A DNA stretch of 64,000 bases from Paenibacillus_AB hodogayensis (GTDB taxonomy: Bacteria > Bacillota > Bacilli > Paenibacillales > NBRC-103111). Numbering within the stretch: position 1 is the first letter of the stretch; each line of letters begins with the position of its first letter. A model generated the notes under the pieces. It saw only the letters and a program-made list of their open reading frames with translations, ran no database searches and was not told the origin of the DNA. Location: the NCBI RefSeq assembly GCF_039536325.1, contig NZ_BAAAYO010000008.1:496001-560000 (forward strand), written 5' to 3'. The translations under genes and the position numbers were made by a program. Of this stretch, positions 17,437 to 25,176 are shown piece by piece.

Positions 17437-17452
17437 TTGTAAGCGCTATCCG
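17437..17452 (+). promoter_or_regulatory. candidate CcpA cre site
   Basis: TTGTAAGCGCTATCCG matches the cre consensus WTGNAARCGNWWWCAN with one mismatch near the 3' end. It lies about 20-35 nt downstream of the predicted transcription start, where CcpA acts as a roadblock repressor. Confidence 0.38.
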
Positions 17453-17525
17453 TTCAGGTCGGCCCGCAGCAGGCCGTCTGACCGTCCGCTCCAGAGCGGC
17501 GGATAAAGGGACGATAAAGGGGCGA

Positions 17526-19814
17526 ATGCACTTGATTACGTTCAAGCTGAAACGGAACTCGCTGTTCATTAAGCTGTTGGGCGGATTTATATCCGTTATC
17601 TTGATACTTCTCTCCTTCAACCTGTTTTCCTTCGCTTACTTCAGCGAAAATATACAGGACGAAGTAATCAAGTACAACCGTCAAAACGTGGAAGTGACCG
17701 CCGAGCGCTACGACAACCATATCCGCATCGTGCAAAGCACGATCGCCAGGCTGTACTTCAACCCGAAGGTTGTGCTCTTGTCCGAGCTGGCCAATTCCGA
17801 GCAATTCGAGCCGGTCAATCTCGTTGTGGAAGAAATCCGCAACATTTTGAACAATGAGCTGCTGTTTCTGGACAATGTCGTCATGCAGTTCGGCAAAAAC
17901 AATTTCGTCATCGACAAGCATGGCCCGGGACGGACCGACGAGACGTTCTCCCGCATCTATACGAGCCCGGACTACGGACCGGCCTTCTGGACAGGGCAGT
18001 TGAACGGCTCGGAGACGCTCGAGCTGTTTCCGCAGTCGTCATTCTCCGACGGCCCCTACAACCGCTCCGGCTCGTACATGCCGCTCGTGCTGCGCAATAA
18101 GCTCAACGACGCGCTGTATATCGCCGTACTGCTCGACGCCGGTAAAATGTTCCGCTCCTTCCACAACTCTATCGATAAGCGATTTTATGTGCTGAACGCG
18201 CAGGGAAAGCTGCTGTACCGCTCCACGGACGAGGAGCTGCCGTCAAAACTGGCCGACAAGCTGATGGAGCGCAGCGACTATTTCAAGCTGGACAACAGCT
18301 ACTATTTCTATACGAAAGGCGCGACGGGCTTGACGTATATGAACGTCATCTCCGACGATAGCCTCGCCCAAGAGGCTTCGCGCCTCAAGGTCGTCCTGCT
18401 GGCCGTCCTGTCGCTCGCCGCGGCGATGAGCGTCGCCGTGTCGGTCGTCGTCTCCGTCGGCTTCCATACGCCGGTGCGCAACATCATCGATACGATCGAG
18501 GAGGCTAACCCGGACCGCCGGCTGCGCAGCAAAATCGACGAATTCAACTTCATTCACGATAAAATCAAAGGCATTCTGCGGCTGAATCGCGACATTCACG
18601 ACGATCTTAACGACAAAACCGATAAGCTGCGGCATGTCGGCTTTATCAACAAACTGAAAAACATTTATTCCGCCGACAACGAGCTGGCCGACACGAACAA
18701 GCCGTTTTATCTCGTCCTGTTCCGGATGACGCTCACCCGCCAATTTCACCAGACGCTTGCTGTCGAGCCGAAGCGGGCCGCTTTTCTGATGAAGGAATAT
18801 ATCGATGCCAGCCTGTCCGAGCAGTTCCCGGACACGATTACGCTCCAGGCCGAGCAGGACGAGATCATGACGATCGTATTCACAGACGAACCGGCCGAGC
18901 AGCTTATTCGCACGCTCGAATCGATCAAGGGCGTATTCGACCGCGACCGGGCGTACTGCCTCCTGACGATCGCCTTCCACCCCGAGCTGCACGAGCCGAC
19001 CGGATTTACGGCCGCTTATGAAATGGCCCGCGCCATGGTCCAGCAGCGCAAGCTCAACGGCGAAGCGGAGCTGATCCTGGACTACGAGCCGCAGCAGACG
19101 ATGCATATCGGCTTCATGCCCGCCCAGGAGCGGGAGTTCGCCGCCCATCTGCAGGCCGGCAACGAGGCGGCCGTCCTGGATATCGTCAAGCGGGCATTGT
19201 ACGCCATGGAGAAGCGAAACAGCCCCGCTGCCCAGTATGTCGATTTCGCCAAAGAAGCGACTGCCAAGACGATGGCCGCGCTGATCGCCATGAAGCACGA
19301 TATCAGCGGTATGTTCGAAGACCGGTCTCCGTACGAGGACATTCAGTCGTGCGCGAGCATCGGCGATTTCACGAATTTTTTCGAAGCGTTCTTGGGACGC
19401 GCGGTGGCGCTCGTTCAGCGGCGCAAAGAGGAGAGCCATCCGGTCAAGCAGCTGATGCTCGATTATTTGAACCGGCATTACCATGAAGATATTTCGCTGG
19501 AGACGGTCGCCGACCGGCTGAATATGTCGCCCGGCTATATGTCGAAGCAGTTTAAGGAGCAGACCGGCATGAATTTCTCCGAATACGTGAACGAGCTGCG
19601 CATGCAGAAAGCCAAGGAACTGCTGCAATCGTCCGATTGCAAAATACAGGAGGTGGCGGAGCGGGTCGGCTATTTCAATGTAAATTCGTTCATTCGCATG
19701 TTCAAGAAAACCGCCGGTTTGCCGCCCGGCGAATTCCGGCGGCTGCATCGATTTGGGGACGGGGAAGGTGCGGATGGCAAACAGACGGAGGAGAAGCCCG
19801 GCTCGGCTTCCTGA
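17526..19814 (+). CDS. membrane-anchored AraC-family regulator with extracellular sensor
   Basis: A one-component membrane regulator (762 aa). A transmembrane helix at about 14-37 and a second at about 290-312 bracket an extracellular Cache-like sensor region. The cytoplasmic part holds a linker and, at about 640-738, an AraC double helix-turn-helix (LETVADRLNMSPGYMSKQFK and IQEVAERVGYFNVNSFIRMF). It is divergent from the first sugar ABC operon, and genes of this type normally activate the neighbouring transporter. The ATG has the weak upstream sequence AAAGGGGCG at 7 nt. Confidence 0.9.
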   Translation: MHLITFKLKRNSLFIKLLGGFISVILILLSFNLFSFAYFSENIQDEVIKYNRQNVEVTAERYDNHIRIVQSTIARLYFNPKVVLLSELANSEQFEPVNLVVEEIRNILNNELLFLDNVVMQFGKNNFVIDKHGPGRTDETFSRIYTSPDYGPAFWTGQLNGSETLELFPQSSFSDGPYNRSGSYMPLVLRNKLNDALYIAVLLDAGKMFRSFHNSIDKRFYVLNAQGKLLYRSTDEELPSKLADKLMERSDYFKLDNSYYFYTKGATGLTYMNVISDDSLAQEASRLKVVLLAVLSLAAAMSVAVSVVVSVGFHTPVRNIIDTIEEANPDRRLRSKIDEFNFIHDKIKGILRLNRDIHDDLNDKTDKLRHVGFINKLKNIYSADNELADTNKPFYLVLFRMTLTRQFHQTLAVEPKRAAFLMKEYIDASLSEQFPDTITLQAEQDEIMTIVFTDEPAEQLIRTLESIKGVFDRDRAYCLLTIAFHPELHEPTGFTAAYEMARAMVQQRKLNGEAELILDYEPQQTMHIGFMPAQEREFAAHLQAGNEAAVLDIVKRALYAMEKRNSPAAQYVDFAKEATAKTMAALIAMKHDISGMFEDRSPYEDIQSCASIGDFTNFFEAFLGRAVALVQRRKEESHPVKQLMLDYLNRHYHEDISLETVADRLNMSPGYMSKQFKEQTGMNFSEYVNELRMQKAKELLQSSDCKIQEVAERVGYFNVNSFIRMFKKTAGLPPGEFRRLHRFGDGEGADGKQTEEKPGSAS

Positions 19815-20071
19815 CCGGGGATGGAGCAAGACCTCAAGCGGTTTCGCGAATGGGCCGGAGCCGAACATGACGGCGCATAGTGAGGATCCTTCGGCGGGCT
19901 GCACGTAAGGGGCTGCGATCCGGGACCGCAGAATGAAGCTGTGGAACGAAGCTAAGGTACGGGATTGCGGTCCAGGGAGTTGCCGACGGGCTGCGCGGTC
20001 TTGATACGGTTACGGGCAGGGCGCCGTCGCGCCGGCGGCAGCACGCCCGGCGAGGCTTGCACGGATACGGC

Positions 20072-20107
20072 AAAAAGGCCTTCCGCATGGAAACGCGCGA
20101 AAGACCT
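20072..20107 (-). terminator. intrinsic terminator of the GNAT/isomerase/Gfo operon
   Basis: On the minus strand AAGGTCTTTCGC pairs with GCGGAAGGCCTT (12-bp stem with two G-U pairs, about 10-nt loop), followed by TTT. It lies 73 nt after the GNAT stop codon. The rest of the 365-bp gap 19815-20179 shows no gene. Confidence 0.6.
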
Positions 20108-20179
20108 TGTATGCCGTATCGGCCCGCCTGCGGCGTCCGCCCGCAAAATCCCGCGGACCGTATCGGCGGGGACGGACGG

Positions 20180-21088
20180 TTACCCCTTAAGCTCCACCGT
20201 CATCAAATACTGCGTGTACACCGTCTCGAAGCCCGCTTTGTCCAGCCATTCGACCAATGCATCGTCGGCCATGGACACATTATCCGTCAACCGTACGCAG
20301 TCTTCCTCGAACGGACCGAATGCCGCCGCTAGCGCCGCATGCAGCAGCTCCTTGCGGTCGGCCCGCGCCGGATCGGCCGAGCATTGCAACAGCGTAATCC
20401 CGGTTAGCTTGCCGCTGTCGGCGTACGTCCTGCGCACGATCGCATAGGCGCCGACAGCGCCGTTCTGATCGAAGAGAATGATGCCATCCGCATCGGGATT
20501 ATTGAACCAGGCGGGCGACCAAGCCGTCTCCTTGCGAAAGAAGGGCAGCTTGGCGATATGCTTCGGCTTCGCTCGGCCGATCGGATAAGGCGCTGCAGCC
20601 AAATCGGCGGAGAGCGCTCCCGCAAGCGTTCCCGAGCGCTTCGCACCGATCAGCCCGTCGCGAATCCGGAAGCCTGCACTCTCGTAGGCGGCGATCGCGC
20701 CGGCATTTTTCTGCACGACCTCCAGCAGCCCCGTACTCGCTCCGCTCTCTCGCATAGCCTCCACCGCCTCGCGCATGAGCAGCTTGGCCAAGCCTTTGCC
20801 CCGCTGACTTGGACTGACTCCCGTCCCCCCGTTCCACACGATGCCAACCCCGTCTACCGTCTTCTTCGCGACGAGCACGAAGCCGGCCGGCTCCTCTCCG
20901 GCAAACGCAGCGACCGAAAGGTCGGGACGGATCGATTCCCGCCCCAACCTGGTTACGAATTGCTCCAATGTCACCGACATATCCGAATAATAACCGGAAA
21001 AACCGAGGTTCCACAGCTCGACCGCCTGACGAAATGTGCAGTCGGCCAGTCGCCGTATTTCTATGGAGTTTGCCTCCAGAGGTTCCAT
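20180..21088 (-). CDS. GNAT-family acetyltransferase
   Basis: A 302-aa protein with an N-terminal GNAT fold: FVLVAKKTVDGVGIVWNGGTGVSPSQRGKGLAKLLMREAVE contains the acetyl-CoA loop (Q-R-G-K-G-L near residue 97) and AIAAYESAGFRIRDG follows as the usual beta6-loop. The C-terminal half (about 160-302) looks like a second, degenerate GNAT-like domain. The substrate is unknown. AAGGGGG precedes the ATG. It is the last gene of an operon with a TIM-barrel isomerase (32-nt gap) and two dehydrogenases, so a role in modifying or detoxifying an intermediate is possible but unproven. Confidence 0.85.
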   Translation of the reverse strand: MEPLEANSIEIRRLADCTFRQAVELWNLGFSGYYSDMSVTLEQFVTRLGRESIRPDLSVAAFAGEEPAGFVLVAKKTVDGVGIVWNGGTGVSPSQRGKGLAKLLMREAVEAMRESGASTGLLEVVQKNAGAIAAYESAGFRIRDGLIGAKRSGTLAGALSADLAAAPYPIGRAKPKHIAKLPFFRKETAWSPAWFNNPDADGIILFDQNGAVGAYAIVRRTYADSGKLTGITLLQCSADPARADRKELLHAALAAAFGPFEEDCVRLTDNVSMADDALVEWLDKAGFETVYTQYLMTVELKG

Positions 21089-21120
21089 TCGCGCTTCCCC
21101 CTTCGATATGCCATTATTCG

Positions 21121-21987
21121 TTATACGTCAAAGCCCGCTTCTTCCAACAGACGGGTCAGATTGATCCGGGCTTGCAGCACCCGCTCGTCAAGCTGCTCGA
21201 TCGGAATACCCGCATGGTAAGTCCCCTTCTCCCCGTCGAGCCGCTCCACTACGACGGAACCCGTGAATCCGGCCGACCGCAGCGTCGCGAACAGCGACGG
21301 AAACCGGATGTCACCTTCCCCGGGAATCGGGAAATTCAGTTCGGCCCGATCGCCGCTATGGTCTTTGGCTACTAGCGAGACGGTATCGCCGGCGATAATC
21401 GGCAAGTCGTCCGCCGTCTCGACGCCCTCGTAAAACCGCACGTTGCCCGGGTCGTAGCTGGCCCGCACGTGCGGGGAGCCGATCTGGCGCAGCGTGTCCG
21501 CGATGACGGCAGCCGTCGCCGTATTGCCCGTATGCGGCTTGATCGTAACGACGATGCCGCGCTTGCCGGCCTCCTCGCCGATTTGCCGGTATTTCTCGGC
21601 AAAAGCGTCGTTAAGCGGCTTCATCTCTTCCTCGCTTTTCGGCTCATCCGGAAACCGCGTATAGCTCGTCGTGCCGAGCGACAGCAGCTCCTCCACGCCG
21701 ATCGCTTTGGCGAACTCGAGCCGCTGGATCGCCCGCTCAAGCGGTTGACCCGGCTTCAGTACATCCGTGCTGACGAGCGTAACCGGCTTCAGCCCGTACC
21801 GGTCCAGCAATGCAGAGATGCGCTCCGCCTCCCCCGGCGCGGCGTCGTCGAAGGCCGGCTTGCCTTCGTGGGGCAAGCCGAACGATACGTATTTGTACCC
21901 GGTGCGCGCGATCGATTCCAGAGCCCGCTCGAACGGATGCTTCATATAAATCCAGCTCATGCAGGCAAGTTTGACGGATGGTTTCAT
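21121..21987 (-). CDS. sugar phosphate isomerase/epimerase family TIM-barrel protein
   Basis: An AP-endonuclease-2-like TIM barrel (288 aa), the fold of IolE, IolI and tagatose/erythrulose isomerases. MSWIYMKHPFERALESIARTGYKYV at the N-terminus, TIKPHTGNTA near residue 150 and SYDPGNVRFYEGVE near 180, then KDHSGD near 210, supply the expected metal-binding His, Asp and Glu positions. The ATG at 21987 lies 2 nt after the stop of the upstream dehydrogenase gene, pointing to translational coupling. The longer upstream frame has no family similarity. The exact sugar is not determinable. Confidence 0.86.
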   Translation of the reverse strand: MKPSVKLACMSWIYMKHPFERALESIARTGYKYVSFGLPHEGKPAFDDAAPGEAERISALLDRYGLKPVTLVSTDVLKPGQPLERAIQRLEFAKAIGVEELLSLGTTSYTRFPDEPKSEEEMKPLNDAFAEKYRQIGEEAGKRGIVVTIKPHTGNTATAAVIADTLRQIGSPHVRASYDPGNVRFYEGVETADDLPIIAGDTVSLVAKDHSGDRAELNFPIPGEGDIRFPSLFATLRSAGFTGSVVVERLDGEKGTYHAGIPIEQLDERVLQARINLTRLLEEAGFDV

Positions 21988-21989
21988 CG

Positions 21990-23033
21990 TCACACCCCGT
22001 TCTGCACGGCGCTGCGCAGCGCCGAATAATCGACCGCCACCTCGCGTCGCTCTTTTAGGGAACGGTAGGCCGCTTCGGAAACGGCGATGACCCGCAAGCC
22101 GTCCGCCAGCGAAATAAGCGGCTGCTTGTCTTCGCGGATACATTCGATGAAATGGCTGTTCAGCCGGACCCACATGTCGTTGTCAGCGAACGACGTCGTC
22201 CGCTGCGGGCCGTCGTCGTCCTTAACGAGCAGCTCGCCGTTATTGTTGACGGCGGTCAGCTTCTCCGTCGCTACGCCGGTAATGTCGTACTCGACGCGCG
22301 TCACCCACGGCGTGCTCACTTGACCGATACCACCGTTCGCAAAGCGCAGCGATACGGTGAAAGCGTCAGCGACGCTGCCGGGAGGAAGCAAATACGTGCC
22401 GCCGTAGGCGAAGACGGATTCCACTTCCCCGCACATCCAGGTCAACAGATCGTAATCGTGCGAGCCGTGGGAGAAAATCGGTCCCTTCGCGGTCACGTCG
22501 TCGAAATACCAATTCGGCGTATCGTAATAATGGTCGCGATACTTGTCGTATACGCGCTGATTCGGGTCGAGGAAGTGGGTACGCATCGACCAGGCTTGAA
22601 TCGGCTCTCCGGCATCGGCTCGCGACAGCGCCTCCTTCATTGCCCGGTAAACGGGGGAGAAGCGTAGCGGGTAGGCGACCATCGCCTTCAATTCCGGATG
22701 CCTGGCGCCGGCTGCTACAATCTCCGCACCGTCGGCCACAGACGTAGCAAGCGCTTTCTCCAGGAACAGATGCTTGCCCGATTCCAGCACCGCCTTGGAC
22801 GCTTCTACGTGAAGATGGTCCGGCGTCGCCACCCATACCGCGTCCAAATCCTGCTCGAGCAGCGCTTCGTACGAATCGTACACGGTCGCGCCTACTTCGG
22901 CGGCCAGCGCTTCCGCCTTTTCCCGCGTACGGTTATGCACCGCGGCCACCTTCACTCCCGGCAGCGTATGCAGCGTGCGCGCATGCAGCGAGCCCATCAG
23001 CCCGCAGCCGATCAAACCGACCTTGATTGTCAT
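21990..23033 (-). CDS. Gfo/Idh/MocA family oxidoreductase
   Basis: An NAD(P)-dependent dehydrogenase (347 aa) of the myo-inositol dehydrogenase-like family. The Rossmann motif GLIGCGLMGS lies at residue 6, followed by HNRTREKAEALAAE. The catalytic-lysine motif usually read as EKP is EKA here (LFLEKALAT near residue 95). The C-terminal substrate domain starts near 125 and includes SHGSHDYDLLTWM, with the catalytic histidine. It is 30 nt after another dehydrogenase gene and 2 nt before the isomerase gene. Substrate unknown; a keto-sugar or inositol is likely. Confidence 0.9.
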   Translation of the reverse strand: MTIKVGLIGCGLMGSLHARTLHTLPGVKVAAVHNRTREKAEALAAEVGATVYDSYEALLEQDLDAVWVATPDHLHVEASKAVLESGKHLFLEKALATSVADGAEIVAAGARHPELKAMVAYPLRFSPVYRAMKEALSRADAGEPIQAWSMRTHFLDPNQRVYDKYRDHYYDTPNWYFDDVTAKGPIFSHGSHDYDLLTWMCGEVESVFAYGGTYLLPPGSVADAFTVSLRFANGGIGQVSTPWVTRVEYDITGVATEKLTAVNNNGELLVKDDDGPQRTTSFADNDMWVRLNSHFIECIREDKQPLISLADGLRVIAVSEAAYRSLKERREVAVDYSALRSAVQNGV

Positions 23034-23063
23034 CGATCCTCTGTCTCCTTTGCCTTATATCGA

Positions 23064-24050
23064 TTATACCGTAACCGGTACGCCCTCGCTCCCGTACATG
23101 GCCCATATGGTCCGGTGGGATTTCAAAATTTCGTAGCCGTCCGTCTCTGGACGCTGCCCGGTGGCAATACTTTCCAGGAAATGCTCGATTTCGAACAGAA
23201 CGTTCTGGCCTTGGCGGTTCGGATATTCGGCCGGGCGTTCATACAGCGTCTCCGTCCCGTCCTTCGATATGGCGGTGACCTTCCACATGCTGTTGTCCAG
23301 CTCGAGGAAGCCTTCGGTAAGCTGAATCTGGAATTTAGCCGGCGCCTTGCTGTACTTCATGCCCCAACTCGTGACGAGATGGGCCAGAGCTCCGCTCTTG
23401 AACTCGATAAGTCCGTGCGACGTGCCCTCTCCTTCCATCCAATCGGTGCCCACGCGGGAGCCGAAATGGGATACCCGGTTAGGTTCTCCTAGCAGGTAGA
23501 GCAGGATATCGATATAGTGACAGCCGTGGCTGAATAGACAGCCGCCGCCAAGCTTTTCCTTGCTGGCGAACCATGTACCTGGCGCTGGAGGCAGAAATGC
23601 CTGAACCCACCCCTGCGCACTGATCGGTTGGCCGTACTTGCCGCTGTCCACCGCTTCTTTCAACTTGCGGATCGCCGGCAAAAAGCGTACGACGAAAGCA
23701 AGCATCAGCTTAACGTTGTTTTCTTCCGCCGCGCGGACGACCTGCAGGCAATCCTCCTCGGAATTGGCGAGCGGCTTCTCGAGCAGTACATGCTTGCCTG
23801 CCGCGATGGCCGTCAGCGACTGCGAGGCGTGCAGATGATGCGGCGTGCAGAGGCTGACCGCGTCGACGTCGTCGAGAATCTTCGTCCAGTCGGTCGTATA
23901 ATTGCAGCCGAGCTCCGCAGCGACCTTGGCGGCCTTCTCTTCGTCGAGATCGACGACCCAGCGCAGCTCCGAACGCTCCGCCAGCTTGTAGGCATAAGCG
24001 TGAGCCAACCCCATGTTCAGGCCGACGACGGCCGTACGAATTTTACTCAT
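23064..24050 (-). CDS. Gfo/Idh/MocA family oxidoreductase
   Basis: A 328-aa NAD(P)-dependent dehydrogenase and first gene of the dehydrogenase-dehydrogenase-isomerase-GNAT operon. The nucleotide-binding start reads AVVGLNMGLAHAY, with N in place of the second usual glycine; the EKP lysine motif is intact (LLEKPLAN). FSHGCHYIDILLYLLGEP carries the expected catalytic His near residue 180. Divergent from the AraC gene at 24239, with the shared 188-bp region containing direct repeats. Two different dehydrogenases in one operon suggest an oxidation-isomerisation-reduction route on one sugar. Confidence 0.9.
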   Translation of the reverse strand: MSKIRTAVVGLNMGLAHAYAYKLAERSELRWVVDLDEEKAAKVAAELGCNYTTDWTKILDDVDAVSLCTPHHLHASQSLTAIAAGKHVLLEKPLANSEEDCLQVVRAAEENNVKLMLAFVVRFLPAIRKLKEAVDSGKYGQPISAQGWVQAFLPPAPGTWFASKEKLGGGCLFSHGCHYIDILLYLLGEPNRVSHFGSRVGTDWMEGEGTSHGLIEFKSGALAHLVTSWGMKYSKAPAKFQIQLTEGFLELDNSMWKVTAISKDGTETLYERPAEYPNRQGQNVLFEIEHFLESIATGQRPETDGYEILKSHRTIWAMYGSEGVPVTV

Positions 24051-24142
24051 ATTCTATCTCTCCCCTCGCGATTTCAAAACCGCTTGATACCGTTATCATA
24101 ACGGGAGTAGGAGACAAAAAGCTTTGTCATAAACAACCGAAA

Positions 24143-24179
24143 ATTTGCACTTTTGTCAAAGCATTTGCACTTATTGACA
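24143..24179 (+). promoter_or_regulatory. direct repeats, probable AraC-family operator
   Basis: ATTTGCACTTTTGTCA (24143-24158) and ATTTGCACTTATTGACA (24163-24179) are near-identical half-sites 20 bp apart, i.e. about two helical turns, the usual spacing for AraC-family proteins. The second overlaps the -35 of the divergent AraC gene. Confidence 0.6.
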
Positions 24180-24202
24180 CCTTCTCCCGGCTGTCTTACG
24201 AT
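24174..24202 (+). promoter_or_regulatory. sigma-A promoter of the soluble AraC gene
   Basis: A perfect TTGACA (24174-24179), a 17-bp spacer and TACGAT (24197-24202) form one of the best promoter matches in the window. Its -35 lies inside the second direct repeat, consistent with autoregulation. Confidence 0.7.
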
Positions 24203-24238
24203 AGACGTAAATCGGCTGTACGGCAAAGGATGAGTGCC

Positions 24239-25153
24239 ATGGAAAAAAATTTTTTCCGCCATATCAGACTGAAGGAACAAATTTGCATCGATAAAATTTA
24301 TTCGTTCCATTACACCGAATTGAACAAAGATTACGTCTATCGGGGGGAACAGCACAACTTCTGGGAGTTCCTCTATCTGGACAGGGGAGAGATCGAAGTT
24401 TCCACCGATTCCAATACGTTTCATCTAAAGCAGGGAGAGATCGTCTTTTATTCGCCGAATGAATTTCACAGCTTGCGCTGCAACCATAAAACCGCGCCGA
24501 ATATTTTCATAATCGCTTTCGACTGCCGCTCGGAGGCGATGAGCTTCTTTACCCATAAGGCGCTCAAGCTGGGCAACGGCGACCGCGAGCTGCTATCCCA
24601 GCTGATCGAGGAGGGCAACAAGCTGTTCATGCTGCCGATCGCCTGGCCGTACGTATGGCACAAGCCCAAAAGGCCGCACCCGCTGACCCGCAAAGACAAA
24701 CCGGAGTTCGGGTCGGAGCAGCTGATCAAAATATATTTGGAAGCGCTGTTTATTCGGCTGATTCGCAATAACCAGACGCCGGGAATCAAGCCGAAGCTGT
24801 CTTCGGTCACGAAGGAAAAGGGGGAACGCGATTTCGTCAGCCGGGTGACTGGCTATTTGGACGAACATTTGCGGGAAAACCCGACGCTAGACCAGCTATG
24901 CGCCGAGTTCGCCTGCAGCAAGACGCATTTGCGGGCTTTGTTCCGCGAGCATACGGGCAGCGGCGTGACGGAGTATGTAGGCCGGTTGCGCATCGAGCGG
25001 GCCAAGCAGCATATTCGCGAGGAAACGTGCAACGTGACGGAAATCGCCGAACGGCTCGGCTATTCCAGCATCCACTATTTCTCCCGCCAATTCAAGAAGC
25101 AGACGGGCATGTCGCCGTCGGAATACGCCCGTACGATGAAGGCCCGCATGTAA
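24239..25153 (+). CDS. AraC-family transcriptional regulator with cupin sensor
   Basis: A soluble regulator (304 aa). Residues about 25-110 form a cupin-like ligand-binding domain (QHNFWEFLYLDRGEIEV, LKQGEIVFYSPNEFHSL). Residues about 200-300 hold the AraC double helix-turn-helix (LDQLCAEFACSKTHLRALFR, VTEIAERLGYSSIHYFSRQF, ending GMSPSEYAR). The ATG at 24239 has AAAGGA at 9 nt; the ATG at 24230 overlaps that site. It is divergent from the Gfo/Idh/MocA-isomerase operon and probably controls it. Confidence 0.92.
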   Translation: MEKNFFRHIRLKEQICIDKIYSFHYTELNKDYVYRGEQHNFWEFLYLDRGEIEVSTDSNTFHLKQGEIVFYSPNEFHSLRCNHKTAPNIFIIAFDCRSEAMSFFTHKALKLGNGDRELLSQLIEEGNKLFMLPIAWPYVWHKPKRPHPLTRKDKPEFGSEQLIKIYLEALFIRLIRNNQTPGIKPKLSSVTKEKGERDFVSRVTGYLDEHLRENPTLDQLCAEFACSKTHLRALFREHTGSGVTEYVGRLRIERAKQHIREETCNVTEIAERLGYSSIHYFSRQFKKQTGMSPSEYARTMKARM

Positions 25154-25156
25154 GCC

Positions 25157-25176
25157 AAGCCCCTTACGGGGGGCTT
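25157..25176. terminator. weak hairpin between convergent genes
   Basis: AAGCCCC-TTACGG-GGGGCTT forms a 7-bp stem between the AraC stop and the convergent kinase stop. No U-tract follows on either strand, so terminator function is doubtful. Confidence 0.35.

Noticed and set aside
18243..19904. A 553-codon open frame antisense to the membrane AraC gene.
   Set aside because: Shadow of the AraC coding frame; no promoter, ribosome binding site or domain.
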